From: Temperatibacter sp965603205
GTDB taxonomy: Bacteria > Pseudomonadota > Alphaproteobacteria > Sphingomonadales > Kordiimonadaceae
Length of the DNA: 64,000 bases
Direction of reading: 5' to 3'
NCBI GenBank assembly: GCA_965603205.1
Contig: CBFDCC010000003.1
Location: forward strand, 1-64,000
The position numbers and the translations under genes are program-made. The notes below the pieces were generated by a model, which searched no databases, had not been told where the DNA came from, and saw only the letters and a program-made list of their open reading frames with translations. This document shows, in pieces, positions 24,959 to 33,495 of this stretch. Numbering within the stretch: position 1 is the first letter of the stretch; the number at the start of each line of letters is the position of its first letter.

Positions 24959-26533
24959 ATGCACGTTGATCTCGAAAAAGTCATTCAACTAATCAGCTCG
25001 CCATCTGACGATCTATCTGATTCTAACAAGGATTTTCTGTATAGTGATTTTAGAATGCTCCTAAAGTTAAAAAATGAGATTCCATCAGAAAAATTGGAAA
25101 CTTTATGCAATTTATTTCTTAACGCACTAGAAAAATCCTCAGGTTTCACAAAGACACTGCTGGCTAGCTTCTTATTTCATATATACAAAGCCCCCGACTT
25201 CTTACATATCGCATGGCAAGGCATTACCGAACAGGACTATACCGTAGAAACAGCTATGGCAGAGATATATGCACTAAAAAGAACACTCTTCACTAGCACA
25301 TCTGATGAGAAGAAATTACTTGCCCCTGTCGTAAACCGTCAAAACATCCACACTTTATATATAAATACACTCTTAGAGCTGCAAACTACTATTACAAAAC
25401 AGAATATTAACATCAGTCAGCATATGCCCTCAAATAATAAAGTTGTGCTGTTAACATGTCAATTTTTGACTCTAACGCATGCACCGACCAAATCCATATT
25501 AGAAATTGCTAAAATACTTCAATGTGACTTTAATAAAGACGTACTGATCATCAATACATGTGAACTCTCTAAAAATTTCAAAGCATCATTCTTGACGAAC
25601 TTCCAGCCTGATTGTTTAGATGAGTATAGTGATATAAAAAACATTAACTATGAAGGCAATACCTTTAAATTTTTCCAACCACCTAAAGGAGACTTTTCAC
25701 AAGAAAGTCAAATTGCCCTCATTGCTGAAATAGAGAAATTTGATCCATCTTTAATGCTAGCAAACTCGTCTCTTTGTTTAACTGCAGAGCTTTTCTCCAA
25801 TAGATCTTATGTTGTTCAGCTACCTTTATCTGTAGAGTTACCCATTACACTTTTTAATAATTTCCTGCTTTATGTAGAGCCGAACACCACAATGCTGGAT
25901 GATATGAAAAGAGAAAAAATTGAAAAAAACCTTCACTTTGTTCAAAATTTTATTGTTGAGCATCCCACACTGGAAGGTGAGTTCACCAGATCCGAAAAAG
26001 GCCTACCTGAGGGCAAGTTCATCTTTGCTACCGTGGGATATAGATTGCCAGAAGAATGTAATGATGAATATTGGAAAATGTTAGATGAAATTTGCGCAGA
26101 GTCAGATAGCCATATGTTGGTTCTTGGGCCTTATCTAAACCTAGAGAAAACAATAGCGCACCTACCTGCTCTTAGTGCAAATATTACACATATAGAGTTT
26201 GAAGCTAACATATTAGCAATGTATGAACTTTGCGACGCATATCTGTGCCCTGAACGGTTAGGTGGGGGAACATCTGCCGTTTATGCTCTATATGCAAAAC
26301 TACCTGTATTATCCTTACCTGTAGGTGATACACAGCTTGCATCAAATATATTCCCAGAAATTTCTACATATGAAGAGATGAAACAAGTCGCGATTAAGAT
26401 CACGCGTGACATTAAAATGCTAGAAAACTATAAATCCATAGCCGCTAAAGGCCAAAAAAATGTAACAACAAGAAAAGAGTTTATTGGTAAGATACTAGAG
26501 AGACATGCATTGATGCTAGAAGACCTTATCTGA
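24959..26533 (+). CDS. GT-B-like glycosyltransferase, paralogue B
   Basis: Started at the ATG at 24959 (AAGGG ribosome binding site; an upstream in-frame ATG at 24926 has none), giving 524 residues. Layout mirrors paralogue A: helical N-terminus, VVLLTCQFLTLTHAPTKSIL near 170, then FIFATVGYRLPEE and CDAYLCPERLGGGTSAVYAL as donor-sugar motif. It is followed by an acetyltransferase gene 28 bp downstream, an apparent operon. A and B are divergent and have drifted strongly, so they are an old duplication or came together from different sources. Confidence 0.7.
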   Translation: MHVDLEKVIQLISSPSDDLSDSNKDFLYSDFRMLLKLKNEIPSEKLETLCNLFLNALEKSSGFTKTLLASFLFHIYKAPDFLHIAWQGITEQDYTVETAMAEIYALKRTLFTSTSDEKKLLAPVVNRQNIHTLYINTLLELQTTITKQNINISQHMPSNNKVVLLTCQFLTLTHAPTKSILEIAKILQCDFNKDVLIINTCELSKNFKASFLTNFQPDCLDEYSDIKNINYEGNTFKFFQPPKGDFSQESQIALIAEIEKFDPSLMLANSSLCLTAELFSNRSYVVQLPLSVELPITLFNNFLLYVEPNTTMLDDMKREKIEKNLHFVQNFIVEHPTLEGEFTRSEKGLPEGKFIFATVGYRLPEECNDEYWKMLDEICAESDSHMLVLGPYLNLEKTIAHLPALSANITHIEFEANILAMYELCDAYLCPERLGGGTSAVYALYAKLPVLSLPVGDTQLASNIFPEISTYEEMKQVAIKITRDIKMLENYKSIAAKGQKNVTTRKEFIGKILERHALMLEDLI

Positions 26534-26561
26534 TGCTAGATCGTATAAAAAGGAATTAACG

Positions 26562-27119
26562 ATGGCTTTTTTGACACAAGAACAACTGATTGCATGTGGT
26601 TTTAAATCACTGGGGCAACATGTTAAAATTAGTGACAAAGCTGCAATCTATAATGCCGATCAAATAGAAATAGGCGATCATTCACGCATTGACGATTTTT
26701 GTTCAATATCTGGAAAAGTTACAATGGGCCGTAACGTCCATATAGCCGTATATTGCAATGTTGCAGGAGGCGAATTAGGCATTAATTTTCATGATTTTTC
26801 TGGCCTTGCGTATGGTTGTCATATCTTTACGCAAAGCGATGATTATAGCGGCTCTAGCCTTACAAACCCGACTGTGCCTGATAAATATAAAAAAGAAAGC
26901 AAACTGCCCATCGTCATAGGCAAGCATGTCATCATTGGTACAAACTCATTAGTCTTTCCTGGTGTAACAGTTGCTGAAGGCACATCTATTGGCGCCCTGT
27001 CTATGGTCACAAAGTCTACGCAAGAATGGTCTGTTTATGTTGGACGCCCAGCCAAAAGGGTTAAAGCTAGAAAAAATGATCTTTTAAAGTTAGAGGCCGA
27101 ATATCTAGCATCAGAATAG
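26562..27119 (+). CDS. Left-handed beta-helix (hexapeptide) acyltransferase
   Basis: 185 residues with hexapeptide-repeat turns from about 30 to 160 (IEIGDHSRID, GKVTMGRNVHI, IVIGKHVIIGTNSLVFPGVTVAEGT) and a tail VGRPAKRVKAR typical of sugar O- or N-acetyltransferases. His110-type catalytic residues are plausible in GLAYGCHIFTQSDDYSG. With the neighbouring WecE-like aminotransferase it could acetylate a 4-amino-4,6-dideoxy sugar, or else O-acetylate the glycan; the substrate is inferred only from context. Ribosome binding site AAAAAGGAATTAACG. Confidence 0.85.
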   Translation: MAFLTQEQLIACGFKSLGQHVKISDKAAIYNADQIEIGDHSRIDDFCSISGKVTMGRNVHIAVYCNVAGGELGINFHDFSGLAYGCHIFTQSDDYSGSSLTNPTVPDKYKKESKLPIVIGKHVIIGTNSLVFPGVTVAEGTSIGALSMVTKSTQEWSVYVGRPAKRVKARKNDLLKLEAEYLASE

Positions 27120-27136
27120 ATTTTATTTTCCTCAAT

Positions 27137-28276
27137 CTAGTTCTTAAAAAACTCAACTATAGCTGCGATAACTCTATCAACATCATCATTCGTTAATGAT
27201 ACATACATCGGCAACCGAACAAGACGGCTTGATACATCCTCAGTTACAGGCAAATCGCCATCATTATATCCATATGTCTTACCTACAGGACTACTGTGCA
27301 GTGGCACATAATGGAAAACAGCATTTATTTTTTGCTCTTCTAAATAGGCAATTAAATCAGTTCTAGCCTGTAAATTAGACATAAGCAGGTAAAACATATG
27401 TGCATTACCCTCATTATAGGCAGGCTTAAATGGTAAATCAAAATTCCCTGAATATGACAATCCTGCTAGGCCTGCAGCATAGCGCTCGTAAATCTCAAGA
27501 CGTCTCGATTGAATTTCATCAACATTCTCTAGCTGAGCAGCAAGATACGCCGCAAGGACATCCGACATCACATAAGATGACCCAGTATCTACCCATGTAT
27601 ATTTATCGACTTGTCCACGGAAAAACTGGGCTCTATTTGTGCCTTTTTCACGCAAAATTTCGGCGCGTTCTATCATCTTTGGATTGTTAAGTATTAAGGC
27701 ACCACCCTCGCCGCAATTAATATTTTTTGTTTCATGAAAACTTAGCGTTGCCATATCACCAAAACTACCTAGCGGTTTACGCATGTATGATGATGTAATT
27801 GCCTGAGCAGCATCTTCGATCACAATTATATTGTTGCTGTTAGCAATCTCCATCAATCTATTCATATCACAACTAAAGCCTGCGTAATGTACAGGGACAA
27901 TAGCTTTTGTGTTTTTAGTGATTAAACGCTCAACATGATCGACATCAATATTAAGGGTTTTAGGATCAATGTCAGCGAAAACAGGTGTCGCACCACGCAA
28001 ACAAAAAGCATTAGCAGTGGATACAAAAGTATAGGAGGGCAAAATGACCTCATCACCAGCCTTTAGGTCTAGTAAAATTGCGGATATTTCTAAAGCTGAA
28101 GTGCAAGAGGTTGTTAGTAGAGCCTTGCAATCCCCACCAATCATCTCCTCTAATTTAGCCTCGCAAAGACGTCCATACTTACCATCACCTGCAATTTTTC
28201 CAGACATCACAGCATCAGCAATGAAATATAATTCCTTGCCAGCGATGAATGGCTTATTAAAAGTAATTGGTAACAT
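27137..28276 (-). CDS. DegT/DnrJ/EryC1 sugar aminotransferase (WecE/RffA-like)
   Basis: 379 residues from the ATG at 28276 (AGGG upstream; a GTG two codons earlier is possible). PLP-fold motifs: TTSCTSALEISA, PSYTFVSTANAF, IEDAAQAI and the Schiff-base lysine in FHETKNINCGEGGAL. The FHETKN variant is typical of RffA/WecE, which makes dTDP-4-amino-4,6-dideoxygalactose from the 4-keto sugar. It is convergent with the acetyltransferase gene (17 bp). It probably supplies an amino sugar for the glycan made by the neighbouring transferases. Confidence 0.85.
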   Translation of the reverse strand: MLPITFNKPFIAGKELYFIADAVMSGKIAGDGKYGRLCEAKLEEMIGGDCKALLTTSCTSALEISAILLDLKAGDEVILPSYTFVSTANAFCLRGATPVFADIDPKTLNIDVDHVERLITKNTKAIVPVHYAGFSCDMNRLMEIANSNNIIVIEDAAQAITSSYMRKPLGSFGDMATLSFHETKNINCGEGGALILNNPKMIERAEILREKGTNRAQFFRGQVDKYTWVDTGSSYVMSDVLAAYLAAQLENVDEIQSRRLEIYERYAAGLAGLSYSGNFDLPFKPAYNEGNAHMFYLLMSNLQARTDLIAYLEEQKINAVFHYVPLHSSPVGKTYGYNDGDLPVTEDVSSRLVRLPMYVSLTNDDVDRVIAAIVEFFKN

Positions 28277-28393
28277 TTTCACCCTATCTAATAATGAGAA
28301 AAATTCTGTACCTAGAACAATATGGTCAAAGCAAATTTTATACCATACCTCACAAAAATAACGGATGGGCTTATTTTAACCCCACCATCCCCC

Positions 28394-28434
28394 ATAAAAA
28401 AAGGGGACAGACAATCACTTTGATTACCTGTCCC
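28394..28434 (-). terminator. Strong intrinsic terminator downstream of ccrM
   Basis: GGGACAG at 28404-28410 pairs with CTGTCCC at 28428-28434, and inside it AATCA (28413-28417) pairs with TGATT (28421-28425) around a CTT loop. On the minus strand the stem is followed by seven U residues (28396-28402 read as AAAAAAA on plus). It can end the ccrM transcript or act as a leader terminator for the aminotransferase gene, whose start is about 120 bp further on. Confidence 0.85.
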
Positions 28435-28441
28435 TTGGAGC

Positions 28442-28551
28442 GAGGTGACACAATTTGGTACGAGCATCACCTCAGGCAATTGTTTATTTATCTCTTAACT
28501 CGCGCAATTATGCGCGCCTCCCGCTTGGTCGGTACGGGAGCCATAGCTCCC
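28442..28551 (-). ncRNA. Candidate structured RNA (ccrM 3' UTR or aminotransferase leader)
   Basis: Four perfect short stems lie in 110 bp: GAGGTGA/TCACCTC (28442-28448 with 28467-28473), CGCGCA/TGCGCG (28501-28506 with 28511-28516), CTCCCG/CGGGAG (28518-28523 with 28535-28540) and GGGAGC/GCTCCC (28536-28541 with 28546-28551). The last two share the GGGAG segment and are mutually exclusive, as in a switch. A strong terminator follows on the minus strand. No known RNA family is recognised. Confidence 0.35.
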
Positions 28552-28566
28552 TAGATTACTATTCTC

Positions 28567-29685
28567 TTAATTCATTTCTGCGCGGATTTGTTGGCGATAG
28601 ACATCAATAGACATCAACTCACCCTTGCTTTCCACATGCCAGAACGTCCAACCATTACAGGCTGGCGCACCCTGCACCTTTGCGCCCACTTGATGGATAG
28701 AGCCTTTAACACCCTCTGTGATCAACGTACCATCGGTACGGACTTTGGCCGCAAAACGACGGTTACTATCATATAGCGTAGCGCCAGCTTCGATCATGCC
28801 GCGCTCTACTAGCGAGCCAAATGGCACACGAGGTGCTGCACGTTTACTCTGGGTAAAACCTAGCGCTTCATCATCAAGACGCTTCACACTGGCAATACGT
28901 TTTTGTGCGACTTTGATATAATCAGTCTCACGCTCAATACCAATGAAGTTACGGCCAAGTTTTTTAGCCACGGCCCCTGTTGTTCCTGTGCCAAAGAAAG
29001 GATCTAACACAACATCACCAGGCTTTGTTGATGACATCAACACGCGGTATAACAAGCTTTCAGGCTTTTGCGTCGCATGGGCTTTTTTATTATCTGCACC
29101 CTTAATGCGCTCTCCGCCAGAGCAAATAGGCAAAGTCCAGTCAGAACGCATTTGCGTATCGTCGTTCATTGCCTTCATAGCATCATAGTTAAATGTATAA
29201 CCACGCGTATCAGGTGATTTAGCAGCCCAAATCATTGTCTCATGAGCGTTAGTAAAGCGTGTGCCACGGAAATTAGGCATCGGATTAGACTTACGCCAAA
29301 TAATATCATTCAAAATCCAGAATTCCATATTTTGCAGCGCATTACCTACACGGTAAATATTATGATAACTACCAATAACCCAGATGGTGCCAGTGTCTTT
29401 TAATACACGGCGCGCAGCCTGTAGCCATTCGAAGGTGAAGCGGTCATAAGCATTAAAGCTGGAAAACTTATCCCACTCATCATCCACACCATCAACCTTG
29501 CTATTATCAGGGCGGCGCAATGTGTCTTTCAGCTGCATATTGTATGGAGGATCTGCAAAAATCACATCGACTGATTTTTCAGGCAAACTATTTAATACTT
29601 CTACACAATTTCCTTGAATGATTTTATTCAAAGGTAAATCTTTTATTTCATCGCTCTTAAGAGCAACTGTTTTCGCCTTAGCCAT
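28567..29685 (-). CDS. ccrM: Cell-cycle adenine DNA methyltransferase CcrM (GANTC)
   Basis: 372 residues. Motif order of a beta-class N6-adenine methyltransferase: DPPYNMQL near 46-53 (catalytic) precedes the S-adenosylmethionine motif LDPFFGTGTTGAVA near 236. A C-terminal domain of about 90 residues (ALGFTQSKRAAPRVPFGSLVERGMI...) is the extension specific to CcrM and needed for DNA binding. It methylates GANTC and links replication to transcription in alphaproteobacteria. It lies next to rnhB as in many relatives, and eight GANTC sites lie in the 320 bp upstream. Confidence 0.95.
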   Translation of the reverse strand: MAKAKTVALKSDEIKDLPLNKIIQGNCVEVLNSLPEKSVDVIFADPPYNMQLKDTLRRPDNSKVDGVDDEWDKFSSFNAYDRFTFEWLQAARRVLKDTGTIWVIGSYHNIYRVGNALQNMEFWILNDIIWRKSNPMPNFRGTRFTNAHETMIWAAKSPDTRGYTFNYDAMKAMNDDTQMRSDWTLPICSGGERIKGADNKKAHATQKPESLLYRVLMSSTKPGDVVLDPFFGTGTTGAVAKKLGRNFIGIERETDYIKVAQKRIASVKRLDDEALGFTQSKRAAPRVPFGSLVERGMIEAGATLYDSNRRFAAKVRTDGTLITEGVKGSIHQVGAKVQGAPACNGWTFWHVESKGELMSIDVYRQQIRAEMN

Positions 29686-30004
29686 TTCTTGTCTCCGTCC
29701 CGAGTTTTTACCTGGTTATCCAGCGGACCTTGTGGTCTCATTTTTCATTTAGCTGTAATCACCAATTAGGCGGGATTATGAGTCTAAGTCGATTCGAGGT
29801 CAAGTGATTCTTTTAATAGAATCAACATATTGCACCAATTTATTGATGTATTAGGTGATAAAACGAATCATTAAAACGAATCGAAATACACCATCACTTG
29901 TGTGACCATGGAATCTAGAACACTAGATAATGTGGTTTTGAATCTTTATAGAACTAGAGAAAATACAGGCTGAATAAATTTAAAAATAATCCCTATTTCA
30001 GGGG
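29686..30004 (-). promoter_or_regulatory. ccrM upstream region with eight GANTC sites
   Basis: GANTC occurs at 29780, 29791, 29806, 29819, 29865, 29878, 29911 and 29940, eight times in 165 bp, where random sequence would give fewer than one. Sites at 29806 and 29819 form an inverted repeat (GATTCT, six bases, AGAATC), and those at 29865 and 29878 lie in tandem copies of AAAACGAATC. The Caulobacter ccrM promoter is itself sensitive to GANTC methylation, so this is probably a methylation-controlled regulatory region. No gene is seen in this gap. Confidence 0.75.
29987..30004 (-). terminator. Weak hairpin after rnhB
   Basis: CCCT/AGGG with a five-base loop directly after the rnhB stop, followed on the minus strand by ATTATTTTTAAA. 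The four-pair stem is short, so termination is likely partial. Confidence 0.35.
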
Positions 30005-30679
30005 TCATTTGGGTAATAATTTCGCAATTGGGGCAAAAGTTTTACGGTGATGGGGTGATATACCCACCCTATTTAAAGCCTCCATATGCGCCTTAACACC
30101 GTAACCTGCATTCCTATCCCAGCCATATTCTGGATAGTCTTTGGCGTAATCATTCATCAACTGATCACGGTACTGTTTGGCAATAATAGAGGCCGCCGCA
30201 ATTGACAGTGAACGCGCGTCCCCTTTAACTAAGGTTTCACAGATCAATCCAGCAGGTTTTATAAATAGAGGATCACTGTTGCCATCCACTAACGCAGCAA
30301 CTGGCACAAGTTTCAGGCTAGCTACAGCCCGCCTCATTGCAAGCATGGAGGCCTGTAATATATTGATATCCTCAATCTCAGCAACACTGGCCTCGCCGAG
30401 ACTAATAGCGCGAGCACGTAATTTTATTTCATCATTCAAGATAGCGCGTTTCTTAGCTGACAGTTTTTTACTATCATTTAATCCTTCGGGGATATTATCT
30501 GGATTTAATATAACAGCGCAGGCAATAACTGGCCCTGCTAGAGGGCCACGGCCAACCTCATCAACACCGCATATAAAGGCGCCCTGATCCCACTTATAAT
30601 TTTTGATTAATCGCTCTTCGGCTGTCCAATCAGGACCGGATTTCAAGGTCATATCTGCTGCTTTGAATAGATCAGACAT
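30005..30679 (-). CDS. rnhB: Ribonuclease HII
   Basis: 224 residues. The active-site strand FICGVDEVGRGPLAGPV near 36-52 gives the first Asp and Glu, ALVDGN near 137 a further Asp, and ASIIAKQYRDQLM with the conserved Asp the last part of the DEDD site. The KKLSAKKR and HRKTF segments are family-typical. It cuts RNA-DNA hybrids and single ribonucleotides in DNA. It precedes ccrM on the same strand, the usual alphaproteobacterial order. Confidence 0.95.
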   Translation of the reverse strand: MSDLFKAADMTLKSGPDWTAEERLIKNYKWDQGAFICGVDEVGRGPLAGPVIACAVILNPDNIPEGLNDSKKLSAKKRAILNDEIKLRARAISLGEASVAEIEDINILQASMLAMRRAVASLKLVPVAALVDGNSDPLFIKPAGLICETLVKGDARSLSIAAASIIAKQYRDQLMNDYAKDYPEYGWDRNAGYGVKAHMEALNRVGISPHHRKTFAPIAKLLPK

Positions 30680-30706
30680 ACAGGTCTCTTACTTCAATGT
30701 ATTTAC

Positions 30707-31120
30707 TTACTCTAATGGATCCAAAAGGCCTGCTTTTTCCATATCAGCATACATCTGCTTGACTAGAGCTACACCTTTAACATGCTCACCACGATAACTG
30801 CTTGAGTATATTTCCATTAATTTTTTTTGAATATCTTGAATCAGAATAAAGTCATCACCCTTGCGATCCGACTTTTCCATAACCATATAAATAAAACTTG
30901 CACCTTGGCTAAGGAGCGGCCAACCGAATGTGCCAGCAGCTGACCTAAGGTGATTGGATAATTTCACAGTTGCATCAGCATCCAATTCAGAAATAGCCTC
31001 ATCAAGAGCTTTTAATATAGTTAATACACTACCTTCAAATTTAAGTGCTGCTGCCCCTATTACTTTATCCGCCTTTTTCAACAAACGATCGCGCTCGCCT
31101 TTCCTTGGTGCCTTTTTCAT
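30707..31120 (-). CDS. Hpt-domain phosphotransfer protein (module 1)
   Basis: 137 residues, all-helical. The central helix LSNHLRSAAGTFGWPLLSQG follows the Hpt pattern H-x-x-x-(S/A)-A-(G/x)-x-x-G with the phospho-accepting His near 78. It overlaps the stop of the response regulator gene by 4 bp (ATGA), so the two are translated together and should exchange phosphate. The module 2 gene at 32372 has the same organisation and a very similar motif. Confidence 0.75.
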   Translation of the reverse strand: MKKAPRKGERDRLLKKADKVIGAAALKFEGSVLTILKALDEAISELDADATVKLSNHLRSAAGTFGWPLLSQGASFIYMVMEKSDRKGDDFILIQDIQKKLMEIYSSSYRGEHVKGVALVKQMYADMEKAGLLDPLE

Positions 31121-31644
31121 GCATCTTCTTTCATAATACGGTCAGCGCCATCTTGCTTAAGGCCTGCGCGACCTCGTCGCTCTGGGCCAGCATAGCCGTC
31201 TCTATCTTTTCTACGCCTATCTGGACCCTTGTAGGCTTCGACATCAATATACGGGCGAGCATCAAAATATGCAGCCGCTAATTTATCTAACAAATGCTCA
31301 ACTTCTATTGGTTTTATTATTATTTCAGAAACCCCACTATCGCGAGCCTTCATCACGTCTTTCTTGCGGTTTTGGCTTGTACATAAAACAATAGGCATAT
31401 CATGGCGACAATAATTACCAGCTCGAATCATCTTAACCAATTCTAGATCACTACCCTCACCCTTTGCCCAGTCCATGATAATACAATCCACGTCCCCTTC
31501 TTTTAAAAGAGTAATAACCTCTGGCATTGTACGGCAAGTATCAATCGTAGTTATTTCAAAGGCTTGCAGCAAACTACGCAACAGCTTTTCAGTAAAAGCA
31601 TTCTCATCATATATTAATATTCTGTTCAGTTCATCTGCAGCCAT
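31117..31644 (-). CDS. Response regulator receiver protein with GPDRRR tail (module 1)
   Basis: 175 residues: a receiver domain at about 8-128 with acidic pocket YDENAF, phospho-acceptor Asp in DCIIMDWAKGEG near 59, Thr in LCTSQNR and Lys in IIIKPIEV. No DNA-binding output domain follows; the tail has two copies of a GPDRR/GPERR basic motif (YKGPDRRRKDR, YAGPERRGR). It is thus a single-domain regulator that acts through protein contact. It is followed by an overlapping Hpt gene. Confidence 0.85.
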   Translation of the reverse strand: MAADELNRILIYDENAFTEKLLRSLLQAFEITTIDTCRTMPEVITLLKEGDVDCIIMDWAKGEGSDLELVKMIRAGNYCRHDMPIVLCTSQNRKKDVMKARDSGVSEIIIKPIEVEHLLDKLAAAYFDARPYIDVEAYKGPDRRRKDRDGYAGPERRGRAGLKQDGADRIMKEDA

Positions 31645-31830
31645 GAATAGTCCCTTACCTATCGAATTTTAGTAACATGCCCTAACATTATAGCTAGAAC
31701 AAGGACTAGTATAAAACTAACGCATATAAATTTAACGTCACTGTTATCAGCATCAACTCATATCGTGTAAGAGATCAACTTATAAAAAGATTTATATATA
31801 GGAATAGTAATAATATGGAGCATATAAAAA

Positions 31831-31870
31831 CCGAGCCAGCAGATCAGGGAGGGGAGGACTGCTGGCCCGG
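31831..31870 (-). terminator. Intrinsic terminator for the 42-residue small gene
   Basis: GCCAGCAG (31835-31842) pairs with CTGCTGGC (31859-31866), extended by CCG/CGG. On the minus strand it is followed by UUUUU (31826-31830). It lies about 125 bp past the stop of the small ORF at 31995, marking a real minus-strand transcript with a long 3' UTR. The rest of 31645-31994 holds only an 8-bp inverted repeat ATGAATGA/TCATTCAT. Confidence 0.8.
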
Positions 31871-31994
31871 TATATGAATGAAACTAAAAGCTACCCTAGG
31901 GAAACGCAAAGTGGGTTAAACTTAAATACTCGGTCTCATTCATCGGGTCTGAATATATATATAATCAAACCCTATTCAATTTTGTTACAACTAA

Positions 31995-32123
31995 TTATGC
32001 TGCTTGTGCATGAACCCGTCGACGTACACGACGATCACGACGTTTGCTCCAGCTAGCTATAGTATCAGTCATTTTAGTTTCTAAATTCTTAACGTTGTTA
32101 TTATTTACTAATCTCGTAAACAT
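31995..32123 (-). CDS. Small Arg-rich basic protein (42 residues)
   Basis: An ATG frame with an AGGAATAGG ribosome binding region encodes 42 residues: a polar start (MFTRLVNNNN), then IASWSKRRDRRVRRRVHAQAA. It is followed by a strong intrinsic terminator at 31831-31870. The helix rich in Trp and Arg recalls small RNA- or phosphate-binding proteins such as DUF1127, but there is no clear match. It lies between two response-regulator/Hpt modules on the same strand. Too short for routine calling, yet ribosome site and terminator support it. Confidence 0.55.
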   Translation of the reverse strand: MFTRLVNNNNVKNLETKMTDTIASWSKRRDRRVRRRVHAQAA

Positions 32124-32371
32124 TTTCCTATTCCTCACTATCATATTTGCCTTATGGCTTATTATTATGTGGCGCTGGAGACTTATGTCTCTCTATGCCT
32201 TTTAGTTGCTGTCGTTTATTTTTCTTTGCGGCGTATCATCGTCGCTACCCTTCTAATATAGGGACCATTGCTAGAATTTTCAAGATGCACTCATCGCAAA
32301 CTACGCACATTTCACCGTATTTTACCTGCGACAAAACGTTTCATCGCAATTTTAAGGAAAAATAACAGCTT

Positions 32372-32764
32372 TTAATCAATTAAGGCTTCCAGCTCTTTCT
32401 GCATATTTTTCAGCAAGGCTATACTCTCTTCACAACGCGCTCTATTATCTACGGCAGCAAAGGGCATAATCTTATTTAAAAATAGCGAGCATATTTTAAA
32501 GAGCTCTGGCGAGCTATTATCAAACTCTAGCGCCAAATAGAGCAACCCCGCCGCCTCGTCGACCACAGGCCAACCAAAACCGCCTGCCGTAGACTTTAAA
32601 TGATAAGAAACTTCTTTGGCCTTTGGTTTATTCCACGCTTTCAAAGCCTCTTGTAGCGCGATAAGATGATCTTTTAAACTGTGAGCAAACTTGCGCTCTT
32701 CCTTTTTCATCACTATCTCGCCAGATCTTTTCATCACAACGATATCACGTGGACTAACTGACAT
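32372..32764 (-). CDS. Hpt-domain phosphotransfer protein (module 2)
   Basis: 130 residues, helical, with the phosphotransfer motif VSYHLKSTAGGFGWPVVDEA around His60-70. It resembles the module 1 protein in the motif and the FGWP extension, so the two Hpt genes are paralogues. It starts 2 bp after the regulator gene at 32767. No histidine kinase is encoded nearby; the phosphate source must be elsewhere. Confidence 0.75.
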   Translation of the reverse strand: MSVSPRDIVVMKRSGEIVMKKEERKFAHSLKDHLIALQEALKAWNKPKAKEVSYHLKSTAGGFGWPVVDEAAGLLYLALEFDNSSPELFKICSLFLNKIMPFAAVDNRARCEESIALLKNMQKELEALID

Positions 32765-32766
32765 AT

Positions 32767-33324
32767 CTAGCCTCTTCCCTGATCTCTATTAGACATAACT
32801 TCATCAATCTGCTCTTGATCCAGAGGCTCTTCTTCCATGCGTCTACAGTCTCCGTCAAAACCAGCCCTGTGGCGACGCCTATCAGGCCCCTGATAAACCT
32901 CCGCCTCAATAAAATCCCTTTTCCTAAAACGAGCGGCAATCAATTTCTGTATAATTTGATCAATTTTAATGGGCTTAAGAATCACTTCGGATACACCAGC
33001 GTCGCGCGCGTCCACAATTTGGCTGATCCTTGTATGGGCTGTGCATAATATGATGGGTGTTTCTTTATCTACACCTGTTAAATTGCCATGCCTAATATCT
33101 CTAACAAGTGCTAGTTCAGTTTCACCTTCCATATCCCAATCCATTAGGATGCAGTCAAATGGGCTTGCATAAGGACGGTCCTCAAGCTCTTTTACTGCCT
33201 CAACATATGTCTCGCACACACGCACAGTGGGGATATCAAAGGCAAACAACAAGGATTTGATCATATGACGAAAATATTCACTTCCATCAAAAACCAATGC
33301 CATTTGAATTGTTAAAGCAGACAC
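32767..33324 (-). CDS. Response regulator receiver protein with GPDRRR tail (module 2)
   Basis: 185 residues: receiver domain with phospho-Asp in FDCILMDWDMEGE near 62, Thr in LCTAHTR and Lys in VILKPIKID, then a tail with YQGPDRRRHR as in module 1. It has no output domain. FDG replaces the usual DD pair at the start (VFDGSEYF), so Mg2+ binding may be weakened. It forms a two-gene unit with the Hpt gene and is paralogous to module 1. Confidence 0.85.
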   Translation of the reverse strand: MSALTIQMALVFDGSEYFRHMIKSLLFAFDIPTVRVCETYVEAVKELEDRPYASPFDCILMDWDMEGETELALVRDIRHGNLTGVDKETPIILCTAHTRISQIVDARDAGVSEVILKPIKIDQIIQKLIAARFRKRDFIEAEVYQGPDRRRHRAGFDGDCRRMEEEPLDQEQIDEVMSNRDQGRG

Positions 33325-33495
33325 AAGCTCCCCCTGTCTTTACATTCTAAGCAGAATAATTACCTATAAAAGCTATACACTAATAAAAAAAATACAAAAA
33401 GTGCATTTTTATACTTGAATGATTTTTAAAGCCCGTATATATCCTCCCCATCACGTTAGAGATAAGCGCAAGCTTATATCAATTCTAACCTAGAT

